Assembly: GCA_033239125.1 (NCBI GenBank)
Contig: BSWB01000002.1
Span: 90,330,560-90,394,559, forward strand
Source of the DNA: Fagopyrum homotropicum
Lineage: Eukaryota; Streptophyta; Magnoliopsida; Caryophyllales; Polygonaceae
DNA: 64,000 nucleotides
Direction: 5' to 3'
The notes below the pieces were generated by a model that had not been told where the DNA came from, ran no database searches, and saw only the letters and a program-made list of their open reading frames with translations. Each line of letters opens with the position of its first letter. The first letter of the stretch is position 1. This document shows, piece by piece, positions 10,460 to 21,061 of the stretch. Both the position numbers and the translations under genes were made by a program.

Positions 10460-11267
10460 AAGAAGCCTTTCCTCCTTGATTTCTAGCTTTTATCTTCATT
10501 TCCACTTTGATTGCAAGGTGGAGTAGTTCTGTCATAATGCCATAGGGAAAAAGATCTACTTCGTTAGCAAAACTTGAATTAAGGATACGAAGATACCTAG
10601 CCATTGTTGATTCTTCATCTTCTCGAACATTGGCCTTTACCATGGCCATTTGCATGGAATTATAGGTCTCCTCAACAGTCATTGATCCTTGCCTCAAGTT
10701 CTCCAATCTTTGCCTCAAGTCCCTTGTATAGTATTGGGGAACAAATCGAGCTCTCAACAATGCCTTCATATGCTCCCAAGTAACTACTGGTGCATCCAAA
10801 GTTCTCCTTTCCTTCACCAAATCATCCCACCATATCATAGCATAGTCGATAAATTCAAGGGCTGCGTAGTGTACCTTTTTGTGTTCGGGAAAGTTATGGC
10901 ATGACCATATTTGCTCTATGTTTGCCTCCCATGCCATATACACATCAGGATCACATTTGCCTTCAAAACTAGGGACTTTCACCTTCACTTTGCCAAGACC
11001 ATCATGTTTCGATTCTCGGTCTCTCCTTTGCTGGACTCCATAGGGCTCACATCTCCATTCATCATTACGTCGCCCTTCTTGGTGCCTCCTTGGCTGATCT
11101 CGCCTTCTCCATCTATTAGGCATCCATTCCGGGGTCACCTTAGAGGTCTCCAAGGTAGATACCCTTGTAGTTAGCCCCTCAATGCTATCTTTCAAGCTCT
11201 TGATGAGACTGAACAACTCCGGTGTAATAGGCTCAGGGCTCTTTGAACCTGCGGAAGTCCTTGACAT
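10431..11267 (-). pseudogene. E2 gag
   Basis: The ATG at 11267 opens MSRTSAGSKSPEPITPELF, followed by a short predicted coiled coil and a directly abutting R/Q-rich stretch: the segment between them, present in E3 (PLGGNLE... region), is deleted. The capsid-type gag domain follows (VKVPSFEGKCDPDVYMAWE, RARFVPQYYTRDLRQRL). The frame ends at about 10431, out of phase with the zinc knuckle downstream. Gag forms the virus-like particle; this copy cannot make a complete one. Confidence 0.85.
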
Positions 11268-11325
11268 GATGCAAAACACTCAACAACAGCAAACGCGTTA
11301 GGTTAGTTGAAACAAAAACACCTCG

Positions 11326-11384
11326 CAAGTGTATCACTCAGAAAATAAGGTTCTCTCACTCTCTAGTGGTGTGATACAAGCTTG
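11326..11384 (-). promoter_or_regulatory. Conserved leader hairpin, candidate packaging signal
   Basis: GTGTATCAC and GTGATACA flank a ~38-nt loop that holds a smaller inverted repeat, about 60 bp upstream of gag. The same structure occurs at 14167-14226 (E3) and 26074-26133 (E6). In retroelements such leader stems often serve packaging or dimerisation; that role is inferred. Confidence 0.45.
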
Positions 11385-11867
11385 TTGATGGCTCGTCTTT
11401 TAGATAGAAACAAAAGCTTTTAGATAGAAACAAGGTTCGATTTAAGTCACTTCAAAATTTGTTTGACTCAACAAAATAGAAGAAAAGACTCAAACGGAAA
11501 GGACAAATTGCACGAATGTTATATGTAACTAAATTACTCAAAAATTTAGAACTCAAGATAAGCTTTGGAAGAACTTACTCGTAAGACCCAAGAAGTGAAC
11601 CCTAGACACCGTAGGATGAGGTTAAGGAAGGCTGAGTTATGGTGTTTGATGGCCGAAAATGGGCAGTAGCTAGGTGTGGCTAGATAGGTTCAACGAGATG
11701 CTTGGTTCTTCCTCCACTAAGACGAGATACTTGACTTAAGTCCTTTCTTGAAGTCCTCTTTGTTGCTGAATAAAACTAAAACAAATGTAATAACACTAGG
11801 CTAATTACAAACTATGAATAAGAAAGAATGAAATAAAACAATAAACTAGAATGAAAAGGAATAGATC

Positions 11868-11965
11868 TAATTCCTTTTCTTTCTTTTCTTTCTTTCTTTC
11901 TTTTTTTTTTAAATTTCGATTTCTTTCCTTTTTTTATCCTTTTTCTTTTCTTTTCTTTTTTTTCT
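11868..11965. repeat. Polypyrimidine tract in E2 leader
   Basis: Long TTTC/TTTTC-rich tract with few purines. Equivalent tracts occur in E3 (14715-14810), E6 (26660-26762) and E8 (59918-60003) at the same place in the leader. Confidence 0.85.
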
Positions 11966-12054
11966 TTTGAACTTTATGATTCAGGAAATCAGAAAAGAAG
12001 AATAAACAAAAAAAATTGACAGAAATAAAAACAAAATTTTGTTTGTAGATAAAT

Positions 12055-12336
12055 GTGGGCCAAGCTGTTGCAAATCTTCAGGATAAGATCAAATCTCAGC
12101 TCCTAGATTTGTTGCAACTGATTCAACGTGCCAAATCTGTAGGAGAAAAACAACTGCTTCAAGTTTTGCGCCAGATTAGTAGGAAATACGCTGAATCAAC
12201 TCCAATTATACGTTTATTGGATGCAGGAAGAGAAACAGCCACGTTTGGTTTTTGTTCAACTGGTTCAAGTGTGGCTAATGCGGCTGAGGGAAAGATGGTG
12301 GTGGGTGTTGGTGCTATGGTAGTTTCCGGTGTCTAG
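12055..12336 (+). other. Antisense open frame in E2 leader (93 codons), possible captured fragment
   Basis: The product is L/Q/I-rich (LLDLLQLIQRAKSVGEKQLL) and I do not recognise it. The homologous stretch in E3 (about 14881-15120) preserves most of the frame but has one stop. It follows a pyrimidine tract and a TTTGTAG (TTTGCAG in E3), resembling a 3' splice site and exon. It could be a captured gene piece lying antisense to the element, or chance. Confidence 0.3.
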
Positions 12337-12509
12337 AACTCACAAACAAGGAACAAACTCGTTAGACTCAAACAAAACTTAGAGTAGAAGAGAGGAACGG
12401 AAATAGACTCAAACAAAAGACAATGATCAATTGCAATGATCAAAATAGACTCTTTTTGTGATTTTATGATTGATTTACTGACTCTTTTTAGTGGTTGGAT
12501 GTCAACTGC

Positions 12510-12521
12510 GCTCTGATACCA
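12510..12521 (-). promoter_or_regulatory. E2 primer binding site, initiator tRNA-Met
   Basis: The minus strand reads TGGTATCAGAGC, complementary to the 3' end of plant tRNA-iMet. It is 2 bp from the LTR end. Confidence 0.9.
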
Positions 12522-12523
12522 AT

Positions 12524-13421
12524 TGATGCGGGGATTAGCCGCGAAGAACGGATCTCGACGAATAACCTGTTTTGAAGAATGAAGAACACACGAGATTAAC
12601 AAATATGGACAACAATAAAAACAAGAAAACGGAAAGGGACAAGAAGAACCAAAAAGAACAATGATAGAACCCTTGGATTCGTGATCCAAGAACCAAACTA
12701 GTGACGATTCGACCCCGCTTCTTACAACTCCACACGATCGATCTGAGAATCGAGAGCACGAAGAGGGTGCCTTGTTCGACTTGAAACACCAATCCCGAAG
12801 GAGATTGACATACACAAGAACAAGAAAGCCAGATCACGCATACAAACTCACGAGACAAGAATAATTGAATTCTCTTGGATTCAATTCTGAAATGCTTTCA
12901 GCAAAACTTTTATAAAACTTGTCTAACTACAAAAGAAGAGAGAAAAGGCTTTATATACATCCTAGGCCTTTTCTTCTAAAACAGAAAAAAAACTAATTAC
13001 AATAATTACATTGAGAGAGAGTTAAATAAGGCCCAACAAACATATAACACAATTGGGCCTAATTAAACTCTCCTAATCAGTTTCTCAGTCCACATACTTA
13101 AATGATCATCCAGCCATGCACATGCACATACGTGAAACCCCTTGTATCTGATTTCAAGGCCTCCGGCTGTCCTTTGAAATGCGTCTCAAGGCCTGTCCAG
13201 CAACTAGAAATACAATTTAAGCTCCATTAATCATCTTGGCTGGGATGTGTTTGTGGCTGATCCACAAGATGGTCCTTAGACTTGATGAAGGTGGACTTGG
13301 TTGAGCTTCATGGACCATGTTTAGGAAAAGAGCATCCAACTCAGCTTGACGTTTAGCTTGCGCTCTTATTAGAGTCCCTTGAGGTGGTGAAGATGGAGTT
13401 AGCTCAGATGATCCTTCATCA
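12524..13421 (-). repeat. E2 5' LTR (898 bp)
   Basis: Plus-strand start TGATGCGGGGATTAGCC, end CTTCATCA. TATA box on the minus strand at 12950-12957. The U3 start encodes DEGSSELTPSS in frame with the interrupted E3 gag. Subfamily differs from E1/E5/E8 by TGATGC instead of TGATAC. Confidence 0.9.
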
Positions 13422-14107
13422 CATTTGCCCTTGAAACTAGGAACTTTCACCTTCACTTTGCCAAGACCGTCATGTTCCGGTTCTCGGTCTCTCCTTTGCT
13501 GGACTCCAAAGGGCTCACGTCTCCATTCATCATTACGTCGCCCTTCTTGGTGCCTCCTTGGCTGATCTCGCCTTCTCCGTCCGTTAGGCATCCATTCTGG
13601 TCTCCATTCCTCATTCTCCCCATCGTCCTCCTCTTCCTGGTCATAAACTGGATTCTGATATTGGTCAGGATAGTTAGGCATATTATCATAAATTGGATTC
13701 TGAAATTGGTGAGGATAGTTTGGCATATTATCATTAATAATAGGAGAAGAAGGAATAGAAATATGCTCCTCAAAAGAAAGGTTTCCCCAAACAGGTTGGG
13801 AAACAATGTTGCCTAAATCTTGGGCATGCCTTAATGACTGCGGAACATTCGAATTCCTTGCTGCTTGGAATGCAGCTTGCTGACTTTGGAGGGGAACTCG
13901 ATCTTGTGCTTGGTTTTGCGCCCTCGAGTTGTGTCCTATCTCCAAGTTACCTCCTAGTGGTCGAGAGTCCGGGTTCACCCTAGAGGTCTCCAAGGTAGAT
14001 ATCCTTGTAGTTAGCCCCTCAATGCTATCTTTCAAGCCCTTGATGAGACTGAACACCTCCGGTGTGATAGGCTCATGGCTCTTTGAACTTGCAGGAATTC
14101 ATGACAT
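13422..14107 (-). pseudogene. E3 gag N-terminal half
   Basis: It begins at ATG about 14107, followed at once by a stop (second codon TGA), then stays open from 14056. A coiled-coil-like helix (residues 1-30 of the open part), a Q-rich and a N/P/Y-rich segment, then an acidic and an R/Q-rich stretch lead to VKVKVPSFKGKC, where E2 inserted. From there the frame continues into the E2 LTR tail, giving a 279-codon chimeric frame (13217-14056). Confidence 0.8.
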
Positions 14108-15344
14108 GATGCAAAATCACTCAACAACAGCAAACACGTTAGGTTAGCTTAAACAAAAACACCTCGCAAGTGTATCACTCAAAAAATAAGGTTCTCTCAC
14201 TCTCTAGTGGTGTGATACAAGCTTGTTGATGGCTCGTCTTGTATTAATCAAAAACCTCACGAGAGTTCGATGCTTAGTCAAACTAAAGCTTTTAGATAGA
14301 AACAAGGTTCGATTTCAGTCACTTCAAAAATTTGTTTGACTCAACAAAATAGAAGAAAAGACTCAAACGGAAAGGACAAATTGCACGAATGTTATATGCA
14401 ACTAGATTGACTCAAATTTAGAACTCAAGATAAGCATTGAAAGAACTTACTCGTAAGACCCAAGAAGTGAATCCTAGACACCGTAGGATGAGGTTAAGGA
14501 AGGCTGAGCTGTGGTGTTTGATGGTCGAAAATGGACAGTAGCTAGGTGTGGCTAGATAGGTTCAACGAGATGCTTGGTTCTTCCTCCGACTGAGACGAGA
14601 TACTTGAATGAAGTCCTTTCTTGAAGTCCTCTTTGTTGCTGAATAACACTAGGCTAATTACAAACTATGAATAAGAAAGAATGAAATAAAAACAATATAA
14701 AATGAAAAGATCTGATTCCTTTTCCTTTTCCTTTTCCTTTTCCTTTTATTTTTTTTTGATTTTGGATTTCTTTCTTTTTTTTATCCTTTTTCTTTTCTTT
14801 TCTTTTTTTAACTCAAGAAATCAGAAATAAGAAGAAACAAAAAAGAAAGAAATAAAACTAATTCTTGTTTGCAGATAAACGTGGGACAAACTGTTGCAAA
14901 TCTTCAGGATAAGATCAAATCTCAACTCCTAAATTTGTTGCAACTGATTCAACGTGCCAAATCTGCAGGAGGAAAATAACTGCTTCAAGTTCTACGCCGG
15001 ATTAGTAGGAAATACGCTGAATCAACTTCAATTCTGCGTGTACTAGATGCAAGAAGAGAAACAGCCAAGTTTGGTTTTTGTTCAACTGGTTCAAGTGTGG
15101 CTAATGTGGTTGGGGGAAAAAAATGGTGGTTGATGGTGGTCTGATGGAGGTTGGTGTGGTGTTATGGTGGTTTCCGGTGTCCAAAACTCACAAACAAGGA
15201 ACAAACTCGTTCGACTCAAACAAAGCTTAGAGTAAAATAGAGAAACGGAAATAGACTCAAACAAAAGACAATGATCAAAACAGACTCTTTTTGTGATTTT
15301 ATGATTGATTTACCGACTCTTTTTGGTGGTTGGACGTCAACTAC
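14108..15344 (-). other. E3 untranslated leader
   Basis: Closely similar to the E2 leader: hairpin (14167-14226), pyrimidine tract (14715-14810) and the antisense region (14881-15120) with a stop. No element coding is seen. Confidence 0.75.
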
Positions 15345-15356
15345 GCTCTGATACCA
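15345..15356 (-). promoter_or_regulatory. E3 primer binding site, initiator tRNA-Met
   Basis: Minus-strand TGGTATCAGAGC, 2 bp from the LTR that starts at 15359. Confidence 0.9.
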
Positions 15357-15358
15357 AT

Positions 15359-16262
15359 TGATGCGGGCATTAGCCGCGAAGAACGGATCTAGACGAACAA
15401 CCTGTTCTGAAGAATGAAGAACACATGAGATTAGCAAATATGGACAACAATGAAAACGAGAAAACAGAAAGGGACAAGAAGAACCGAAAGTAACAATGAT
15501 AGAACCCTTGGATTCAAGATCCAAGAGCCAAACCAGTGACGATTCAACCCTGCTTTTTACAACTCCACACAATCGATCAGAGAATTGAGAGCACGAAGAG
15601 GGTGCCTTGTTCAACTTGCATCACCAATCCCGAAAGAGATTGACATACACAAGAACGAGAAAGCCAGATCACACACACAAACTCACGAGACAAGAATGAT
15701 TGAATTCTCTTGGATGCAATTCTGAAATGCTCTCAGTAAAACTTTCATAAAACTTGTCTAACTACAAAAGAAGAGAGAAAAGGCTTTATATACATCCTCG
15801 GCCTTTTCTTCTAAAACATAAAAAAAAAGAAACTAATTACAATAATTACATTGAGAGAGAGTTAAATAAAGTCCAGCAAATATATAACACAATTGGGCCT
15901 AATTAAACTCTCATATTCAGTCTCTCACGTCCACATACTTAAATGATCATCCAACCATGCACATGCACATACATGAAACCCCTTGTATCTGATTTCAAGG
16001 CCTCCGGTTGTCCATTGAAATGCTTTCCAAAGCCTGCCCAGCAACTAGAAATACAATTTAAGCTCCATTAATCATCTTGGCTGATATGGGTTCGTGGCTG
16101 ATCCACAAGATGGTCCGTAGGCTTGATGAAGGTGGTCTTGGTTCAGCTTCATGGAACATGTTTAAGAAAATAGCTTCCATCTGAACATGACGTTTAGCTT
16201 GCGTTCTTGTTAGAGTCCCCTGAGGTGGTGAAGATGGAGTTAACTCAGATGATCCTTTATCA
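15359..16262 (-). repeat. E3 5' LTR (904 bp)
   Basis: Plus-strand start TGATGCGGGCATTAG, end CTTTATCA. Minus-strand TATA box at 15785-15792. Its encoded tail (DKGSSELTPSSPPQG) is in frame with the interrupted E4 protease. Confidence 0.9.
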
Positions 16263-16264
16263 AT

Positions 16265-16747
16265 GGCATAGCACCAGAAGGCATCAAATCCTTGTGCAAT
16301 CAACCTAGATGCTCGTATGATGCTGATAACAGAACCTGTCTTCCCAAGGTCCCAACCCCGGAAGACCTCGATCTGACCAACCTCGGTAGAGACTGTAACA
16401 GTCCGTCTACCAATATCCAAAACCGCATGGTGTCTACGCATCCAATCCATACCTAATATGACTTCTTCATGCATCAATGACACGACTAACAAGTCAACAA
16501 GTAAAACACGAGTCCCTAAACGAAGGGGACAACTACGTATCTCACGGGTACCTCTGACCCGACTACCATCAGGTAACCCTATAGTAAAGGGTATACCCTC
16601 TATGGTATCTAAACTCAGACGCTCAACACATGTATCAGAAATAAATGAATGTGTAGCACCAGTATCAAACAAGACTCTAACAGGTAAACCATGAAGCAAA
16701 ATGGTACCAGTAGCAGCCGGTGCAGGTGGATCCTCTGCACTCCTCAA
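16265..16747 (-). pseudogene. E4 protease
   Basis: Retropepsin-like domain with LFDTGATHSFIS at residues ~30-41 and EEVILGMDWMRRH near the end, typical of the protease before RT in Tekay-like elements. It is cut at 16263 by E3, so RT is missing. The frame then reads into the E3 LTR tail (to 16058), a 229-codon chimera. An upstream stop separates it from the knuckle region. Confidence 0.85.
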
Positions 16748-16860
16748 CTCAGAAGCTTGCCCTCAGGCTCCTCTGGCATCACTAGTTCCAACATCTCTAC
16801 CTCACCTCTACTCGGTCCTGGAGCCGAACCTTGAGTAGATGGACGCTTTGTGACTCTCTA

Positions 16861-17079
16861 CTATCCTTGTGTCTGCTGTAGGGGTGTCCTCTGACCACCT
16901 CCTGCTACACTAGCAGGGGAAGAACCCTGCTGAGATGCCACTCCACCCTGCCTACAGAAGGCAACACGATGTCCCTGTCTACCACAGGTAAAACAAGTCA
17001 CAACTGGTTTGGGACAAGCTAGACTCAAATGGCCGGGGTCACCACAGTTGTAACATTGTCGGCCCTTATCTGTAGTCAC
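16861..17079 (-). pseudogene. E4 nucleocapsid with two zinc knuckles
   Basis: Two consecutive CCHC boxes are visible, CYNCGDPGHLSLAC and CFTCGRQGHRVAFC, separated by about 9 residues. This RNA-binding part of gag is followed by an S/G/Q-rich linker and a stop. Neighbouring gag (17080-17836) is in other frames with stops. Confidence 0.85.
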
Positions 17080-17836
17080 TGCAAATGAGCAGTAGCTCTG
17101 GTGTCTCTGATCTCGTCTAGACCTAGATGCTCCTCCAACTCCACTAGTCTGCCTAGTGCGCTGCCTCTTCTCAGACCGTCCCGTCTGAGAAGCTCTCCTC
17201 TTGCTGGCTCACTCCCTCTCAAAAGTAGAAGCCCGGTCTTGAAAATCAGCTAGGGACTCACAATGGAATCCCTCCATGTATGAACAAGTGCTCTCTCAGA
17301 CGGCGAGAGAACATATACACATGTTGGTCCTCAGATGGTGCAGCTGGACCCAACAAAGCTAACTCGGTCTGGAAGCGGCGGATGGCATCAATAATAGGCA
17401 CGTCTTCAAAGCCAGCCACAACAAAATCCTGCAGCTTCTCTCACCTCAGTGAGGCAGGGCATAACTGCTCTCTAATCATGCACCTCATGTGTTCATAACT
17501 GCTGACTCTGGTCTGGACAGTCCTCCACCACTAGTGTGCAAGGTCACGGAATAGAGATTGGACTAGCTCTATCCGTCTGTCCTCAAGACATCTGATAGAC
17601 TCCAAAGCTGAGTCTACATGCCCTATCCACACCTCATTCTCTAAACCAATCTCTCTTGAGAAGTGTGGCACTCCCTGCTAGTGAAATGCCTTCAACCAGA
17701 CATCTGGTTGAGGCCCTCTAGTCTCCACTGGGACTCGAACTGGCTCATCAACTCGTGCAGGTGCAACTGGTACCTATGTCGCTCCCAGAGATCTCTCAGA
17801 AGATCCCTCATGCACTAGTAAATCTGGGGCCCTTCT
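17080..17836 (-). pseudogene. E4 gag capsid region, degenerate
   Basis: Minus-strand translation in mixed frames shows a retrotransposon-gag-like pattern (motifs around the EHMRCMIREQL and RFQTELALL stretches) with several stops. The region is cut at 17836 by E5 and resumes at 38395. Confidence 0.65.
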
Positions 17837-18650
17837 TGAAACGGGGATTAGCCGCGAAAAACGGATCTAGACGAGCAACCTGTTTTCGGGAATAGAAGCA
17901 AACGAAATTCAGCAAACAAGAATGAATGAAAACGGGCAAAACAAAGAGGGGGGACGAAAATAGGAAGGAAGAACCGAAAGGAACAAAATGATAGAACCCT
18001 TGGATTCGATTAACCAAGAACCAAACCGATGACGATTCGACTCCGCTTCTTACAACTTCACACAATCGATCTAGAGTTATCGAAGGCACGAAGAGGTTGC
18101 TTTGATTCGACTTGTAGCACCAACCCGAAGGAGATTGACACACACAAGAACGAGAAAGCTATGCTAACACCACAATTCTCACAAGACAATAGGCTGAACT
18201 CAAAAGGGTTCGATTTTAGCACTTAGGCAATGTGTTTAACGTAATCTACCATCAAAAAGGAGGAGAGAAAGGTTTTATATACAACCTAGACCTTCTCTCC
18301 TAAAAATAGAAAAGAAAAATAAATACAATATTTACAAATTAGAGTGTTTTAAATAAATCCATAAGATAGACTAATTCTAGGATTTACTTAACACTTTCTA
18401 ACTAGCTTCTCACTCCAGCCATGCACATGCACACGTGAAGCTCTCCTATGCTCCATTCAACTTCTTCTTGGCTGGTCTAATGTGGCTAAGCATCATGACG
18501 GGCCTTGGACTCATTGGAGGTGAGCTTGGGTGAGCTTCTTGAACCATGGCTAGGAAGATAGCATCCATCTCCGCTTGGCGTTTGGCTTGAGCTCTTGTTA
18601 GGGCTCCTTGTGGTGTTGAAGATGGAGCTAGCTCGGATGACCCTACATCA
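17837..18650 (-). repeat. E5 outer 3' LTR
   Basis: Starts TGAAACGGGG (one base from the family start) and ends ACATCA. It shares diagnostic variants with the 5' LTR at 37573-38394 (for example GATTAACCAAG, GACTCCGC) and is bounded by TSD CTTCT. Minus-strand TATA box 18273-18281. Confidence 0.9.
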
Positions 18651-18652
18651 AT

Positions 18653-19456
18653 TGATACGGGAATTAGCCGCGAAGAACGGATCTAGACGAGCAACCTATT
18701 TTCGGGAATAGAAGCAAACGAAAATCAGCACACAAAGATGAAGGAAAACGTGCAAAGCAAAGAGGGAAAACGAAATAAGAAAGAAGAACCGAAAGGAACA
18801 AACGATAGAACCCTTGGATTCGATTATCCAAGAACCAAACTGATGATGATTCGACCCCGCTTCTTACAACTTCACACAATCGATCTAGAGTTATCGAAGG
18901 CACGAAGAGGTTGCTTCAATTCGACTTATAGCACTAACCCGAAGGAGATTGACACACACAAGAACGATAAATTTATGCAACACCACAATTCTCACAAGAC
19001 AATAGGCTGAACTCAAAAAGGTTCGATTTTGGCACTCAGGCAATGTGTTTAACGTAATCTACCAACAAAAAGTAGGAGAGAAATGTTTTATATACAACCT
19101 AGACCTTCTCTCCTAAAAATAGCAAAGAAAAATAAATACTTTACAAATTAGAGGGTTTTAAATAAATCCATAAGATAGACTAATTCTAGGATTTACTTAA
19201 CACTTTCTAACTAGCTTCTCACTCCAGCCATGCACATGCACACGTTAAGCTCTCCTATGTTCCATTCAACTTCTTGGCTGGTCCAATGTGGCTAAGAATC
19301 ATGACGGGCCTTGGACTCATTGGAGGTGAGCTTGGGTGAGCTTCTTGAACAATGGCTAGGAAGATAGCATCCATCTCCGCTTGGCGTTTGACTTGAGCTC
19401 TTGTTAGGGCTCCTTGTGGTGTTGAAGATGGAGCTAGCTCGGATGACCATACATCA
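18653..19456 (-). repeat. E5 inner 3' LTR, different subfamily
   Basis: Starts TGATACGGGAATTAG only 2 bp (AT) after the outer LTR and ends ACATCA next to the pol C-terminus. It shares variants with the LTRs of E8 (51739, 60498), such as the G/A-rich AAGATGAAGGAAAACGTG stretch, not with the outer E5 pair. Confidence 0.85.
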
Positions 19457-20207
19457 TTCTCCCCTTCTTTAAAAGAATTCGACCTCGAATTTCCTTGATC
19501 ATCACTAAGGGGTGGAAAAGGGCATAGATCCCTCACATTGAACGTGGGATCACAAGCATAGTCGTCCGGCAAGTCTAGCACATAGGCATTGTCACCAGCC
19601 TTGTGTAGCACCCTGAAACGTCCGTTTCCTCTTGGAGAGAGCTTGGACTTCTGAAGTTGTTGAAACCTCTCCTTCCTCAAGTGTAGCCATACAAGGTCAC
19701 CAACCTCAAATGTAACCTTCTTCCTTCCTTGGTTTGCCTTGGCTGCGTTGTATTTGCCTTTCTCCTCAAGCTTAATCCTTGTCCTCCTATGTAGCTCCTT
19801 GATGTGTTCAACCTGCGTTTTAGCACTTAAATCCACTCGCTCCTTCTTAGGCAACGGTGTAAGATCAAAAGGGGTTAGTGGATTAAAACCATAAACACAC
19901 TCAAATGGAGAGATGGAAGTAGATGAATGTACAACTCTATTATAGGCAAATTCAACATGTGGCAAGACATCCTCCCATTCCTTAAGATTCTTTTTTATTA
20001 CAACCCTTAAAAGTGTGGTTAAAGTCCTATTAGTTACTTCCGTTTGCCCATCAGTTTGGGGGTGGCTTGATGTAGAAAATAATAATTTCGTGCCTAGCTT
20101 TCCCCAAAGAGTCTTCCAAAAATAACTTAAGAAATTAACATCCCTATCACTTACTATTGTCCTTGGAATTCCATGTAACCTAACTACTTCCCGAAAGAAT
20201 AGATTAG
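19255..20207 (-). pseudogene. E5 integrase C-terminal half plus LTR-encoded tail
   Basis: The second half of the integrase core and the C-terminal domain (GNGRFRVLH, then DPTFNVRDLCPFPP) continue in frame into the inner LTR tail (QGALTRAQVKRQAEMD). Plus-strand 20210-20220 lacks a base relative to E8, shifting the frame from the N-terminal half. No classical chromodomain follows; CRM-type elements instead end with a short tail encoded partly by the LTR. Confidence 0.85.
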
Positions 20208-21056
20208 CTACATTGGCCCATCATCAGTTTTGTGACAAGCAATAAAGTGAGCCATTTTAGAGAAACGATCTACAACCACAAAAATCGAGTCCCTACCTCT
20301 TTTAGTCCTAGGCAATCCCACAATAAAGTCCATACTAATGTCTTCCCAAGGGGCTGTTGGGATGGGCAAAGGTGTGTACAATCCATGAGGCTTCTCTTTA
20401 GATTTAGCTCTAAGGCATTCTAAGCATCTTTTAAGCACATTTTCAACATCCCTAAGCATGTGTGGCCAATAAAAGTGTGAGTGCGGCATAGTATAAGTTT
20501 TATCCCTCCCAAAATGACCCATTAAACCTCCTTTATGGGCTTCCTCTACTAACAACAATAGAAGGGAACACCTAGGTATGCACACCTTATCAATTCGAAA
20601 CAAAAATCCCTCAAACAAATAGTATTTATCTAAGGAACCTTTTTGCACACATAGCTTATATGTATCACCAAAATCAAGATCAGATTCATAGAGCTCCTTA
20701 ATGTAAACAAAGCCTAATACCTTAGCATCCAATGTAGTCAACAATGTGTGCCTCCTAGAGAGGGCATCCGCCACTACATTGTCTTTTCCCTTTTTATACT
20801 TGATAACATAGGGAAAAGTCTCAATAAATTCCATCCACCTACCATGCCTCCTATCTAGTTTATCTTGACTCCGAAAATTCTTCAAAGACTCATGATCGGA
20901 ATGCAAAATAAACTCTCTAGGCCACAAGTAGTGTTGCCATGTCTTAAGCACTCTAAACAAAGCATATAACTCTTTATCATAGGTAGAGTAATTAAGACAT
21001 GCTCCTTTGAGCTTTACACTAAAGAAGGCAATAGGCTTACCTTCTTGCATGAGCAC
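20208..21056 (-). pseudogene. E5 RNase H and integrase N-terminal part
   Basis: RNase H (GKPIAFFSVKLKG, HSDHESL) is followed by the tether, the HHCC zinc finger (HKGGLMGHFGRDKTY...CLECL) and the first catalytic part of integrase (SMDFIVGLPRTK, VVVDRFSKMAHF). It is separated from RT by a small deletion near 21056-21062 that removes the GIGGVL residues, and from the integrase second half by a frameshift. Confidence 0.85.
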
Positions 21057-21061
21057 GGCGC

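Larger units (their letters stand above)
11268..12509 (-). other. E2 untranslated leader
   Basis: 1.2 kb between gag and PBS. It holds a conserved potential hairpin (11326-11384), a pyrimidine-rich tract (about 11868-11965; purine-rich in the element's sense) and an open frame on the opposite strand (12055-12336). No gag/pol similarity is visible. Confidence 0.75.
6310..13421 (-). mobile_element. E2: CRM-like chromovirus, interrupted by E1, truncated by AthN
   Basis: Pieces 6310-6895 and 9838-13421 join across E1. In the element's direction they give 5' LTR (13421-12524), PBS, leader, gag, linker and protease; the remaining pol lies left of AthN, outside the window. The CRM assignment rests on the DGGS protease context, the gag/zinc-knuckle style, the tRNA-iMet PBS and similarity to the better preserved copies E5, E7 and E8. 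Its 5' LTR sits in E3 gag (candidate TSD CATTT at 13422-13426). Confidence 0.8.
13422..16262 (-). mobile_element. E3: CRM-like element, 5' part only
   Basis: Same subfamily as E2. It has LTR, PBS, leader and the first part of gag; the rest is displaced leftward out of view by E2. It sits in the protease region of E4 (candidate TSD ATGGC at 16263-16267). Confidence 0.85.

Noticed and set aside
15345..15356. tRNA-Met gene fragments at the many TGGTATCAGAGC sites
   Set aside because: Only 12-13 bases match and each is 2-4 bp from an LTR end, as for primer binding sites.
16861..17079. Host CCHC zinc-finger protein
   Set aside because: It sits between Tekay-type gag and protease in the same orientation, as the nucleocapsid should.
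17837..18650. Independent solo LTR next to E5
   Set aside because: It shares the CTTCT duplication and diagnostic bases with the E5 5' LTR, so it is the true 3' end of E5.
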